Positions 1-8,130 of a stretch of DNA of 64,000 nucleotides are shown piece by piece; the first letter of the stretch is position 1; every line of letters begins with the position of its first letter. The DNA is taken from positions 1,379,501 through 1,443,500 of the forward strand of contig NZ_CP080649.1 in NCBI RefSeq assembly GCF_019603315.1, in the 5' to 3' direction. The translations under genes and the position numbers were made by a program. Under the pieces are notes generated by a model. The model was not told where the DNA came from and did no database searches. It worked only from the letters and a program-made list of their open reading frames with translations. Origin of the DNA: Ruficoccus sp. ZRK36. Its GTDB lineage: Bacteria > Verrucomicrobiota > Verrucomicrobiia > Opitutales > Cerasicoccaceae.

Positions 1-108
1 ATATATAATGGCTTTGAGAGTGGCTCTTTACCAGGGCCTTCCGTCTACTATGCTGACCCGGAAGATGACGAATTTGACGACGTTGTGTACGGGCTCGACC
101 CGCTTTAA
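1..108 (+). CDS. C-terminal end of an unidentified protein (partial)
   Basis: The first frame is open from base 1 and closes with TAA at 106-108, giving the last 35 residues of a protein whose start lies outside the window. The tail is acidic (it contains DPEDDEFDDVVYGLDPL) and ends 19 bp before the ATG of the first pseudopilin gene, so the two are probably in one operon. In verrucomicrobial pseudopilin cassettes a large protein often lies beside the small prepilin-like genes; that this is such a protein is only a guess. The frame was chosen because the alternative ATG frame from base 8 runs into the pseudopilin with an implausible leader. Confidence 0.5.
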   Translation: MYNGFESGSLPGPSVYYADPEDDEFDDVVYGLDPL

Positions 109-127
109 TGCTGACTCACTTTTCTCT

Positions 128-676
128 ATGAAACACACACACCCCGCTTCCCGCCGCGCCTTTACCCTGATCGAACTGCTGACCGTGATCGCGGTCATCG
201 GTATCCTGGCGTCCATCCTGATCCCAACTGTCGGTGCGGCCCGCACCGCCGCCAACAAGGCCAAGACGCGAACTCAATTCGCTGGCTACATTAATGCCCT
301 TCAGCAGTTCAAAAGCACGTATGGCTACTGGCCGACTGTTTTTAATGCCAATGGCAATGACGATGAGATCGGTATCAATGACAGCACAGACGATTTTGTG
401 GCAGCTCTTTCCGGGCGCGATGAGGATGGTAACCGGACGGTCGCTGGCGGAAACCGCCGGGCGGCGCCTTTCTATTCCTTTGCGGATGACGAGTATGACG
501 ACAGCGGCAACCTGGTAGACGCTTTTGGTAATGAGCTGATCCGGATCCGGGTCGACGGAGATGGTGACGGCCAGATTACCGTGCCTGACGAGAACGATCC
601 GATCAAGGCGAAGGTAGTCATCTGGAGTGAGGCAAATGAGACCGAGAATCTTCCGGCTGTTTATTCTTGGGACTAA
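128..676 (+). CDS. Type II secretion/pilin-like pseudopilin (GspG-like)
   Basis: A 182-residue prepilin-like protein. A short basic leader (MKHTHPASRRA) is followed by the prepilin peptidase and methylation motif FTLIELLTVIAVIGILASI, where cleavage would leave a methylated Phe and the hydrophobic helix packs into a pilus core in the inner membrane. The globular part has GspG-like features such as YGYWP and an Asp-rich DGDGDG stretch that could bind calcium. The ATG at 128 was preferred over one at 8 because it gives a normal prepilin leader. It is the first of four consecutive prepilin-type genes with tiny gaps, consistent with one pseudopilus operon. The exact role (secretion or pilus) cannot be read from sequence. 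Confidence 0.85.
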   Translation: MKHTHPASRRAFTLIELLTVIAVIGILASILIPTVGAARTAANKAKTRTQFAGYINALQQFKSTYGYWPTVFNANGNDDEIGINDSTDDFVAALSGRDEDGNRTVAGGNRRAAPFYSFADDEYDDSGNLVDAFGNELIRIRVDGDGDGQITVPDENDPIKAKVVIWSEANETENLPAVYSWD

Positions 677-679
677 GCG

Positions 680-1399
680 ATGAGGAAATTTCATGCATCA
701 GCACGCCGCCGTGGCTTTACCCTGGTAGAGCTACTGGCTGTTATTGGTATCATTGGCATCATGGCGGCGATCATTGGGACCGCCTTCGGGGGTGGTAACG
801 CCAGTGTCAGCCTGGGGAGCAGCCAGCGTATCGCTGCCGGTGTCTTCCAGTCCGCCCGAAACCTCTCGGTGCTCAAGCATACCAAAACCAAGATTCTGAT
901 CCACAAAGACCCTTCAGATCCCGGCAAATACCTGCGCTACATGATGGTGATCTATGAGTACACGGATGAGGATGCGGGGGCAACCCACTGGGTGGCCGCA
1001 AATGCCGGCACCTATCTGCCGCCCGGTGCCTATTATCTACCGGCCGATTTGGATGCGTTGGGAAATATCGACGTAGATGGTGCGATGATCTTGAGTGACG
1101 CTGTTACTGACAACAATTTCACCGATAACGTTTGCCCGAATGAAGATGCGTTGACTGCGGACATTGGGTTCGCGGCTTACGCCTACAGCTATGATAGCCG
1201 TGGTCTTCTGGAAGGGGATGATGCGGGTGATGCTGTTGTTTTCGGTGCAGGTAGCCTCTCTGCCCCGCCCGCCGGCACGACCGGTATACCTACTCTGCTC
1301 TTTGATAACCCCTACGCGGTTACAGGCTTTTTCCTGAGGCGAACCGGTGGTGTCAGCCTGGCCAACTCAGATGAGCTTGCACATGTATTGGGGCCTTAA
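680..1399 (+). CDS. Prepilin-type pseudopilin, GspH-like
   Basis: A 239-residue protein with a basic leader (MRKFHASARRR) and the prepilin motif GFTLVELLAVIGIIGIMAA, so it is expected to be processed by a type IV prepilin peptidase and held in the inner membrane before assembly. The body has the N-S-A-R-N-L-type helix (QSARNLSVLKHTKTKI) typical of GspH/FimT minor pseudopilins and of Verru_Chthon cassette protein D. It starts three bases after the stop of the preceding gene and is followed by two further minor pseudopilins, which supports translational coupling in one operon. Assignment to a particular cassette subtype is an inference. Confidence 0.8.
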   Translation: MRKFHASARRRGFTLVELLAVIGIIGIMAAIIGTAFGGGNASVSLGSSQRIAAGVFQSARNLSVLKHTKTKILIHKDPSDPGKYLRYMMVIYEYTDEDAGATHWVAANAGTYLPPGAYYLPADLDALGNIDVDGAMILSDAVTDNNFTDNVCPNEDALTADIGFAAYAYSYDSRGLLEGDDAGDAVVFGAGSLSAPPAGTTGIPTLLFDNPYAVTGFFLRRTGGVSLANSDELAHVLGP

Positions 1400-1413
1400 C
1401 GCTAATAGTTAGA

Positions 1414-2073
1414 ATGAGAATTAATCGGCGACATTTTGGCTGGCTACAGATGGTAAGTCCGGCGTCAGTTTCTGAAGGCCGCTCCCGTCTGCGCGGTAGC
1501 GAGCGCTCCTCAAAGGGCTTTTCCCTGATCGAGGTTGTCTTGGCTATTGGCGTGCTCTCGCTCGCTGTGGTCGCGATGCTCGGGCTGCTGGCCCCCACGA
1601 TGAACTCTGTCAAGGAGGTCGTGGACAACAACAAGACCACCGCTATGATTGGAGCGGTCAATGCTCAGGTCAACGATCGCATCGCGTACGAAGATGTCGA
1701 GGCGCTGGCAACTACTCCTGACCTCTATTTCTATGCCTGGGAGCGGCAGGCTGCAAATGGCAACGTCGAGATTGTCATGCTTGACCCTGATGACGCTTTT
1801 GCAAACTCACCCAACGGTACTTGGGTCACACAGGGACCCGACATCGAAGCCATTGGTGCCGACATTATTCTTGGGCCGCTCTTTGTCGTGAGAATCAGTC
1901 AACTCGACTTGGATGGATACACCTACAATCAGGCCACCTTCGACGATAATGCCTATATCCCTTTCCTGGTCCGCATTTATCCGGTAGATGCCACTAGCTA
2001 TCCCATCAGCGAATTTGCTGTCATGGACGATAAGATGCCGATGGCATCCTTCCCCTCAGCTATCCTCAGGTAA
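1414..2073 (+). CDS. Prepilin-type minor pseudopilin (PilV/GspI-like)
   Basis: A 219-residue protein with a long leader and the motif GFSLIEVVLAIGVLSLAVVA, a prepilin cleavage/methylation site of the PilV/GspI type. The leader of about 35 residues is longer than usual; an internal ATG at 1450 would shorten it to about 22, and no clear ribosome binding site separates the two. Its position as third of four prepilin genes and its V-type helix resemble Verru_Chthon cassette protein B. The body contains NNKTTAMIGAVNAQVNDRI, a helix expected to continue the pseudopilin stalk. Function in a type II-like pseudopilus is inferred. Confidence 0.75.
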   Translation: MRINRRHFGWLQMVSPASVSEGRSRLRGSERSSKGFSLIEVVLAIGVLSLAVVAMLGLLAPTMNSVKEVVDNNKTTAMIGAVNAQVNDRIAYEDVEALATTPDLYFYAWERQAANGNVEIVMLDPDDAFANSPNGTWVTQGPDIEAIGADIILGPLFVVRISQLDLDGYTYNQATFDDNAYIPFLVRIYPVDATSYPISEFAVMDDKMPMASFPSAILR

Positions 2074-2082
2074 TATTTTTCT

Positions 2083-3051
2083 ATGATCATGCACACCCCG
2101 TACGCGGGCTCATCGTCCGCCAACCCTGAAGTCGAAAAGTACGATGCCGTTTGCTCACGGCACCGGGGGTTCACGCTGGTGGAGATCATGGCCGCGACAG
2201 GCATCATGCTCGCCCTGATCATGCTGGTCATGACGCTCACAGGCCGAGTGCTGAACGCATGGAGCTTTTCTTCGGGCCGTCTTGAGCAGAACTACGAGGC
2301 GCGCATCGCCATGAGCTTTTTGGCGGAGGATTTAGAGTCGGCCGTATTCCGCAATAACGGTGATGCCTGGCTGGAGGTGGTGTACTCGAATGTCGGTCAG
2401 GCTACGTACACCGCTCAAAATCAGACCGAGTTGTATTTTTTCAGTCAGGTCACGGACCGTCCATCGGACGAGCTGGGAGGTGTCTCTGCGGTTGCCTATC
2501 TGACCGAGTTTCAGAATCCCTTTACCGAGGAAGTTTCCACGGACCCGGGCAATCCGCCCCCGCCGGTCTTCGGACTGTACCGCTGTGTGATCGATGCGCC
2601 CACGACTTTTAACAATGTCATTGGGACTGTCGGTACCGATCTGGCGAATAACACGTTCGGAACGGGTCTGAACGCCACGGATAGTGAGTACTATCTGAGT
2701 GCCAATGTCGTCGATTTTCAGGTCATCTTTTACGCGGTCTTTGATTCTGACCAGACGAATGATGGCGGTGACGTGATTGCCACGGCGGGTGATGTTGTCC
2801 CGATCACGACGGACTACTCAATCAATTCCAGCCCCCAGGATTTCTACGTCGCGGACGGACAAATCCATGTCGGAGGTGCGCCTCAAAGCGGACATCTCGT
2901 CTACGCTGATGTCAAGCTGACCGTCCTCGGTGCAGAAGGGGGTAAAATCGTGGGGACAGGCTCGACCGATGGGCTTGCCTGGGATGATTTCAAAGATACC
3001 TACGGCGAAACCTTTACGCGCCGTATCTACATCATGAGCAAGACGCTCTGA
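2083..3051 (+). CDS. Prepilin-type minor pseudopilin (GspJ/Verru_Chthon C-like)
   Basis: A 322-residue protein, the largest of the four pseudopilins. The prepilin motif GFTLVEIMAATGIMLALIML follows a roughly 27-residue leader; a second ATG lies at 2089. The region after the helix (RIAMSFLAEDLESAVFRNNG) matches the pattern of GspJ-like minor pseudopilins and of Verru_Chthon cassette protein C, in which the helix is followed by a large beta domain. It closes the operon: 242 bases without a gene follow before menA. Minor pseudopilins of the I, J and K types form the pseudopilus tip; that role is known for the family and inferred here. Confidence 0.75.
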   Translation: MIMHTPYAGSSSANPEVEKYDAVCSRHRGFTLVEIMAATGIMLALIMLVMTLTGRVLNAWSFSSGRLEQNYEARIAMSFLAEDLESAVFRNNGDAWLEVVYSNVGQATYTAQNQTELYFFSQVTDRPSDELGGVSAVAYLTEFQNPFTEEVSTDPGNPPPPVFGLYRCVIDAPTTFNNVIGTVGTDLANNTFGTGLNATDSEYYLSANVVDFQVIFYAVFDSDQTNDGGDVIATAGDVVPITTDYSINSSPQDFYVADGQIHVGGAPQSGHLVYADVKLTVLGAEGGKIVGTGSTDGLAWDDFKDTYGETFTRRIYIMSKTL

Positions 3052-3293
3052 GGGTAGCGCTGATCAGACAAGCATTTGGGTGGGTCAGGCCGTGTAGGCT
3101 CCGTCTTGGATGGCTTTGTTTTTCAACCCAAGAGGCACCTGTCTTCACGTTCTCCAGCAGGGAGATGTTGCTGCGCGAGAACACTTGAGTTTTAGCGCAG
3201 GCGAGCGTAAGTATTGATCTTTGGACAGAGATGGCGGCCTGCTGCATAGGGTAGTTGTGCCGCTTTCGCCCTTGAACTGAACCCGCTCCTATC

Positions 3294-4178
3294 TTGAAAA
3301 CCACCAACTGGAAAGTCTGGCTTCTGGCCGCGCGTCCCAAGACGCTGCCTGCTGCGATTGTGCCCGTTCTGCTTGGTACAGCAGTGGCCGTACACGAGGG
3401 TGGATTCCATTTGATCCCGGCTGCTATTTGCCTGGTTTTCGCGTTGCTGATCCAGATTGGCTCTAACTACGCCAACGACTACTTTGATTTTCAGAAAGGC
3501 GCGGATACGGATAAGCGGGTGGGACCGGTCAGGGCTGTAGCCTCCGGGTTGGTCAGCCCGCAGCAGATGTGGCGGGCTACGTTGATCGTTCTGGGGCTCG
3601 CCTTCGTCGTCGGCCTGTCGCTTGTCTTTTACGGGGGATGGTGGCTGGTTGCCGTCGGTGTGCTCAGTGTGCTGTGCGCGCTCGCTTATACCGGTGGGCC
3701 GTACCCGCTGGGTTATAACGGTCTGGCAGACATCTTTGTCTTCGTTTTCTTCGGCCTGGTGGCGGTTATGTTCACCGCCTATGTGCAGACTGGGGTATTT
3801 ACATGGGCCGGCTTCTGGGCCGGGTGCGGTTGTGGCTTGCTCTCCATGAACCTGCTGGTCGTCAACAATGCTCGCGATATCGAGACGGACCGTGAAGCCG
3901 GGAAGCGTACGCTCCCCGTGCGCTTCGGCTATCGCTATGCGGTGATCCAGTACTGCCTCAGTGCGCTTCTGGCCTTTGCGGTGCCGGACATGCTCATGCG
4001 CCTCGGGTACGGCGGCTGGGTTTACCTGACGTTACTTTTGTTGCCAGTGGCAGTGATCCTGTGCCTGCGCCTGACACGTGCCCATCGCCCCCGTGATTTT
4101 CATCTGCTCCTCATGTACACGGGGCAGCTTCTGCTCGCCTACGGTGTGCTGCTCTCGCTTGGCATCGTCCTGAGCTGA
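3294..4178 (+). CDS. menA: 1,4-dihydroxy-2-naphthoate polyprenyltransferase
   Basis: A 294-residue membrane prenyltransferase of the UbiA superfamily that joins a polyprenyl diphosphate to 1,4-dihydroxy-2-naphthoate to give demethylmenaquinone. The first Asp motif is present in NYANDYFDFQKGADTDKR, and the second in NNARDIETDREAGKRTL; about eight hydrophobic segments follow the pattern of MenA. The start is a TTG at 3294, giving the usual MenA opening (KVWLLAARPKTLPAA). It stands alone, with a repeat cluster right after its stop codon. No other menaquinone gene is in the window. Confidence 0.9.
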   Translation: MKTTNWKVWLLAARPKTLPAAIVPVLLGTAVAVHEGGFHLIPAAICLVFALLIQIGSNYANDYFDFQKGADTDKRVGPVRAVASGLVSPQQMWRATLIVLGLAFVVGLSLVFYGGWWLVAVGVLSVLCALAYTGGPYPLGYNGLADIFVFVFFGLVAVMFTAYVQTGVFTWAGFWAGCGCGLLSMNLLVVNNARDIETDREAGKRTLPVRFGYRYAVIQYCLSALLAFAVPDMLMRLGYGGWVYLTLLLLPVAVILCLRLTRAHRPRDFHLLLMYTGQLLLAYGVLLSLGIVLS

Positions 4179-4204
4179 TGGGGGTAACTGTTTTTTTCTT
4201 GGCT

Positions 4205-4345
4205 TATGCAGCCCAGACCCGCAGCAGGCGGAGCCTGCACTTTCGATGCGTCGCATCGTGTCAGCGAACGGCAGGGCGCGGTCCTGCACCTGTGATGCTC
4301 ACGCATCACTCAATGCCACCGCCAACGCGCCGGCATCGGCATCGG
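4205..4345. repeat. Mosaic palindromic repeat cluster after menA
   Basis: An intergenic block built from short palindromes that recur elsewhere in the window: GATGCGTCGCATC-like, a GCAGCGAACGG-like unit and the unit CCTGCACCTGTGATGC at 4283 followed by ACGCATCA. The last unit also occurs near 9271 and, with slight changes, at 36376, 37261 and 41580. It lies between the convergent ends of menA and the SDR gene, where a bidirectional hairpin could act as a terminator or REP-like element. Confidence 0.6.
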
Positions 4346-4413
4346 CAACTATCGCCGACTCAAACGAACTCCGCTCGCGCAATACACGGGGTAAAGCCCC
4401 ATCAATACTACGC

Positions 4414-5274
4414 TCAACCGCCGGTTTCGAAGCCGGGATAAAGCGTCATGCCGCCGTCCACGTAGAGATTCGTACCGGTGACGTAGTCGCTCTCGTCGCT
4501 GGCCAGCCAGACGGCGGCGCGGCCGATGTCCTCGGGCTCGCCGATACGCTTGTACGGTACGAGCTTCATGAGGGAGTCGTAGGCTTCGCGGGTGGACCAC
4601 GCCTCGTGGTTGATCGGTGTGCGAATGGCGCCGGGGCAAATGGCGTTGGCGCGGATGCGGAAGGGGGCGACCTCCTGGGCGATGCTTTTCATCATCATGG
4701 AGATACCACCCTTGGAGGAGGCGTAGTTGACGTGTCCGGCCCACGGGATGACGTCGTGCACGCTGCTCATGCAGATGATCTTACCGGCCGAGCAGGAAAC
4801 CTCCGGCACGACACCGCGGCGCTTAAATTCCTTAATAGCTTCGCGGCAGCAGAGGAACTGGCCGCGCAAATTGATGCCCATGAGCTTGTCCCAGTGCTCG
4901 ACGGTCATTTCGTCGATCGGGTGGTCGATCTGCACCCCGGCGTTGGGGACGACAATGTCGATGGTGCCAAATGCGTCGATGGCCTTCTTGAACATCGCCT
5001 GGACCTGGTCTTCCTGGCTGACGTCGGCTTGAGCGATGATGGCCTTGGAGCCGCACTCGGCAGCCTTGTCGGCGACTTGCTGGGCCACCTCAGGGCGGGT
5101 GACGTAGTTGATGCATACGTCGGCCCCGGCCTTGGCCAGAGCGATGGCAACGGCTTCGCCGATTCCGGAGTTAGCCCCGGTGACGAGCGCCTTCTGCCCG
5201 GCCAGCTTGCGGTCGATCGGGCAAGCCGGCAGATGAGGGTGGGGGAGGTTATTTTGCTCGTAGTACTCCTTCAT
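4414..5274 (-). CDS. SDR family NAD(P)-dependent dehydrogenase (glucose/ribitol dehydrogenase-like)
   Basis: A 286-residue short-chain dehydrogenase. The Rossmann signature TGANSGIGEAVA lies near residues 33-44, NAGVQ follows, and the catalytic Ser-Tyr-Lys appear in CMSSVHD and NYASSKGG. The C-terminus VTGTNLYVDGGMTLYP is typical of the glucose 1-dehydrogenase group. The open frame extends to 5388 but that would overlap the divergent sigma-factor start, so the ATG at 5274 (MKEYYEQNNLP) is preferred. The substrate is unknown; sugar or polyol oxidation is likely from family membership. It is divergent from the sigma factor, sharing a 92-bp promoter region. Confidence 0.82.
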   Translation of the reverse strand: MKEYYEQNNLPHPHLPACPIDRKLAGQKALVTGANSGIGEAVAIALAKAGADVCINYVTRPEVAQQVADKAAECGSKAIIAQADVSQEDQVQAMFKKAIDAFGTIDIVVPNAGVQIDHPIDEMTVEHWDKLMGINLRGQFLCCREAIKEFKRRGVVPEVSCSAGKIICMSSVHDVIPWAGHVNYASSKGGISMMMKSIAQEVAPFRIRANAICPGAIRTPINHEAWSTREAYDSLMKLVPYKRIGEPEDIGRAAVWLASDESDYVTGTNLYVDGGMTLYPGFETGG

Positions 5275-5366
5275 GCCGCTTTGAATATCAGGCAAATGGG
5301 CGGAGGTTAATCCTAACCTGTGCTGTAACGTAATTATCACCCATCCTGTTTCAGGTACCCGATTCC

Positions 5367-5975
5367 ATGTCTGCGGATAATAGTCCATCCCCCGAGCCCG
5401 ACCCGAGTGTATGGGTCGATGAATACGGTGATGCCTTGTTTCGCTTCGCGCTGTTTCGGGTGAATAATCAGGCCTTGGCTGAAGATCTGGTGCAGGACAC
5501 CTTTCTGGCAGCGATGAAGGCCAAGAAAAACTTTTCCGGGCGCTCCTCGGTCAAGACCTGGCTGACCGGCATCCTGAAAAACAAGATCATCGACTACTAC
5601 CGTAAGAAGAACCGCACCCAGTCGATGAGCGAGCTGGCGGGCTTTTTCGAGAAGGAGGAAGGCGAGCTCTTCAGCGAGGATGGGGCCTGGAATCTCGCCA
5701 GCGGGAACGCGCCGGGTGACTGGACACCGGAGGCCGTGGAGAAGCTGGACCGGGCCGAGTTCATGCAGCACTTTCACGCCTGCGCCTCCAAGCTGCCCGA
5801 CAAGATCCGTCAGGTCTTTATCATGCGCGAGATCGACGGTACGCCCAGCCCCGAGATTTGCGAGCAGATGGACATCACCCCGCAGAATCTGTGGACCATC
5901 CTCCACCGTGCCCGCATGGCCCTGCGCAAGTGCCTGGAAAAGAATTTCCTGGAAGGACGCAGTCCTTCACCTTAG
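5367..5975 (+). CDS. ECF-type RNA polymerase sigma factor
   Basis: A 202-residue sigma-70 family protein of the extracytoplasmic-function class. Region 2 is seen in LAEDLVQDTFLAAMKAKKNF and VKTWLTGILKNKIIDYYRKK, and region 4 in PDKIRQVFIMREIDGTPSPE followed by the helix-turn-helix MDITPQNLWTILHRARMAL. Factors with this ending usually have a small zinc-finger anti-sigma encoded immediately downstream; here the downstream bases hold only a palindromic repeat, and a fitting anti-sigma candidate sits 1.8 kb away on the other strand (7741-8052). The regulon is unknown. Confidence 0.88.
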   Translation: MSADNSPSPEPDPSVWVDEYGDALFRFALFRVNNQALAEDLVQDTFLAAMKAKKNFSGRSSVKTWLTGILKNKIIDYYRKKNRTQSMSELAGFFEKEEGELFSEDGAWNLASGNAPGDWTPEAVEKLDRAEFMQHFHACASKLPDKIRQVFIMREIDGTPSPEICEQMDITPQNLWTILHRARMALRKCLEKNFLEGRSPSP

Positions 5976-6010
5976 ATGCTGCGCATCTGGATGGCATTTC
6001 TTAGGGAAAT
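5955..6010. repeat. Palindromic repeat overlapping the sigma-factor stop
   Basis: GAAGGACGCAGTCCTTC straddles the last codons and flows into GATGCTGCGCATC, a palindrome also present near 9082. A further pair GGCATTTC/GAAATGCC forms another hairpin. The units sit between convergent genes and could terminate both transcripts, although no U-tract is visible. Confidence 0.5.
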
Positions 6011-6030
6011 GCCATGGCGGTGTGACCTGA

Positions 6031-6387
6031 TTATGGAAACAAGCTCAGGCCGAACTTCTGCGCAAGCAGCGCGCTGAGCCAGAAGCAGACGAAGGTCAGG
6101 GCGGCGCAGGCAACGAGCGAGAGCCAGAAGTTGACCCCGTGCATGAGCAGCGCGGGCAGTAGTAAAAACATGGGCAGGCTCGGCAGGACGAACCAGAAGG
6201 TATAGCGCGCGTATTCGGCGATCTTGGGAGTATCCTTTGTCTCCAGGTATAGCCAGATCATGACCATGATGCTGACCAGCGGTAGCGCGCCGATGAGTGC
6301 CCCGATCCGGTCCGTGCGCTTGGCGATCTCGGAGACCGCGACGATGACGGCTGCGGTCACGGCGTATTTGACGATGAGCATCAGCAT
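6031..6387 (-). CDS. Small integral membrane protein (DUF3147-like)
   Basis: A 118-residue protein with four predicted membrane helices: VKYAVTAAVIVAVSEIA, ALIGALPLVSIMVMIWLYL, ARYTFWFVLPSLPMFLLLPA and FWLSLVACAALTFVCFWLSA. The order and the motif RTDRIGALIGALPLVS match the DUF3147 family, whose function is not known. It may start at the first ATG or two codons later. It is convergent with the sigma-factor gene and is separated by 125 bases from the Cys-rich repeat protein upstream on the same strand, so an operon is possible but not evident. Confidence 0.7.
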   Translation of the reverse strand: MLMLIVKYAVTAAVIVAVSEIAKRTDRIGALIGALPLVSIMVMIWLYLETKDTPKIAEYARYTFWFVLPSLPMFLLLPALLMHGVNFWLSLVACAALTFVCFWLSALLAQKFGLSLFP

Positions 6388-6512
6388 AGCGAAAGCGTAT
6401 TGTCGATAGACTTAGCCAGCGCGCCCGTTCTGGGCAAACCCGAATCACGCTGCCGCCCGAAGGGGGCGGAGCCTTATCTTTGCTTTTTGTGCGGGTGTAA
6501 CTCGCCGACCGC

Positions 6513-7595
6513 CTATTGGTTTTTGCAGCAGGTTTCGTCGTCCTTGCAGTCGGGGCAGCGGTCCAGGCTGCCTCCGCAGCCACCGCCTCCACAACCGCCC
6601 CCGCCGCAGCAGCCTTCGGCGTCGCCCTTGTCGGCGGCATCGCCTTCGCAGCCATTGCAGGAGCCGCAGGACTCGCGGATGACGTGTTCGCGCTCAAAGG
6701 TTTCCACCTTCACGCTTTTCAGGTCAAAGTCGTACTCCTGCGCGGCCACGATGTGCACCGTGTCCGTGCCAAAGTCGATCTGCATCGGTACGGTGCGCAT
6801 GGCTGTCATTTCGATCAGGCTGGCTGCCTCCAGCGGCTCGATCCGCAGCTCGGGCTCGCCGGGCTTAACCACGCGGATGCCGGTGTGGATGGTTTTGACG
6901 GAGGAGAGCAGGCCATCGGGGCTGAACTGCACCGAGTTTTGGTCGGCGTTCATCCCGACCATTTCCGGGTCAAAGGCTTTTACCAGGCCGATGGGCGTGG
7001 CCAGCTCGACGGGGCTGGCGGGCTCCACGGAGCGGACCTGCCCGTCCTCGTAGAGCGAGAAGCCGGTGCGCACGCGCATCGCGCCTACCGGGGTCTCCAG
7101 CAGGATACGCTGACCCGGCCAGAGAGTGAGGGAGCGCAGGCTGCCGCCGGGGTAGAACCCGACACTGATCACCTTTGCGCTAAACTTGCCGACGGGCAGG
7201 TCAAAGTCCTGCACCTCGGCCATTTCGGCCTCCATCTGCTCAGTCCAGAAGCCGTCGACTTGCCCGTTGAGGGGAAAGAGGCGGTTGAGCGAGCCGTCTT
7301 CGTAAAAGGTGATGTACTCGGCCTCAAGCGGACCGATGGGGGTCTGTACGACCGATGAGCTGTCGAGCGAAACGCTCTTGAGCTGGCCACCCGGATAAAA
7401 GGCCAGGGAGCCGCGTTGTTTTTTCTGGCGCTCGCCATACTCCGCCATCTTGTACTGCGGGATGACTTCGCCGACCGGCGTCTGCACGCGGTTTTCGGCG
7501 TTGAGCATGCACGACTTGAGGGAGCCGTCTTTGTAGGTGAGAGTGCTCGTGATGCCTTCGAGCTTTCCGTAAGCGGTATCCAGCGTGTGTGTCAT
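6513..7595 (-). CDS. Repeat protein with cysteine-rich tail, unknown function
   Basis: A 360-residue protein with no recognised enzymatic domain. It repeats a unit of the form YxDGSL-x-S-x4-x(4-8)-TPxG (for example GGQLKSVSLDSSSVVQTPIG and FYEDGSLNRLF, then GGSLRSLTLWPGQ and LYEDGQVRSVE), suggesting stacked beta hairpins similar to MORN-like repeats. The last 55 residues hold eleven cysteines in pairs and glycine runs (CGSCNGC, EGCCGGGGCGG, RCPDCK, TCC), a likely metal-binding or cross-linked tail. There is no signal peptide. The ATG at 7595 (MTHTLDTAYGK) was chosen over 7619; evidence for either is weak. Related proteins are annotated only as hypothetical. Confidence 0.65.
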   Translation of the reverse strand: MTHTLDTAYGKLEGITSTLTYKDGSLKSCMLNAENRVQTPVGEVIPQYKMAEYGERQKKQRGSLAFYPGGQLKSVSLDSSSVVQTPIGPLEAEYITFYEDGSLNRLFPLNGQVDGFWTEQMEAEMAEVQDFDLPVGKFSAKVISVGFYPGGSLRSLTLWPGQRILLETPVGAMRVRTGFSLYEDGQVRSVEPASPVELATPIGLVKAFDPEMVGMNADQNSVQFSPDGLLSSVKTIHTGIRVVKPGEPELRIEPLEAASLIEMTAMRTVPMQIDFGTDTVHIVAAQEYDFDLKSVKVETFEREHVIRESCGSCNGCEGDAADKGDAEGCCGGGGCGGGGCGGSLDRCPDCKDDETCCKNQ

Positions 7596-7740
7596 GCCTG
7601 CAATCGACGCATAAATCACACCGTTTTTTGCGCCCGCGAAATTTTTATAGACGCTATTAAGCGAATTTATTGTGACGCCCCCGTCACCTTATGTGACTCT
7701 TCGTCTCTCCAGCCTGCGGTAAGCCGCCTGGAGTGGGGAG

Positions 7741-8052
7741 CTATTCCTCGCGCATGCGGGCCTTGATGCGGGCGCGGGATTCTTCACACAGCCCGGTCTC
7801 GGGCAGGGCATCTTCGCAGCAATCGGGGTGCTGGTGGACCTCGGAGCAGACGGCGTCGATTTGCTGGCGGTAGCGGTCGGTGTAGCAGCAGCAGCGGCAC
7901 AGCAGCTTCAGCTTGATCTTTTCCAGCAGGGTTAGCGGGCGCTCGCGCGATTCAGAAATCAGCCGGGTGGCGTCGCGGCAGCTTAGCCCGAACTTGATGA
8001 AGAACTTGAAGAAGGGGCTGGGTTTGTGGTTCTCTTGATTTGCGCGCGGCAT
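7741..8052 (-). CDS. Putative zinc-finger anti-sigma factor (zf-HC2-like)
   Basis: A 103-residue protein whose core reads LSCRDATRLISESRERPLTL then KIKLKLLCRCCCYTDRYRQQ. This is the layout of the small anti-sigma proteins that accompany ECF sigma factors: a Cys, a RLISE helix, a basic helix, then a CxxC-like cluster. The family normally sits directly behind its sigma factor; the sigma at 5367-5975 is of the fitting type but lies 1.8 kb away, so partnership is inferred. The classical His of the ZAS motif is not obvious. The first codons overlap the long reading frame of prmC but not its chosen start. Confidence 0.6.
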   Translation of the reverse strand: MPRANQENHKPSPFFKFFIKFGLSCRDATRLISESRERPLTLLEKIKLKLLCRCCCYTDRYRQQIDAVCSEVHQHPDCCEDALPETGLCEESRARIKARMREE

Positions 8053-8130
8053 GGTCTTTCTGAAAAAAGGTGCAGCTTTCTATGTCGTCAGGAGCAGGTT
8101 ATCCTTACAAACTTGTTCCGGATTCATAAT

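Noticed and set aside
4246-5310. 354-codon plus-strand frame
   Set aside because: Runs through the repeat block and is antisense to the SDR gene; composition is Gly/Asp/Val-rich as expected for a shadow.
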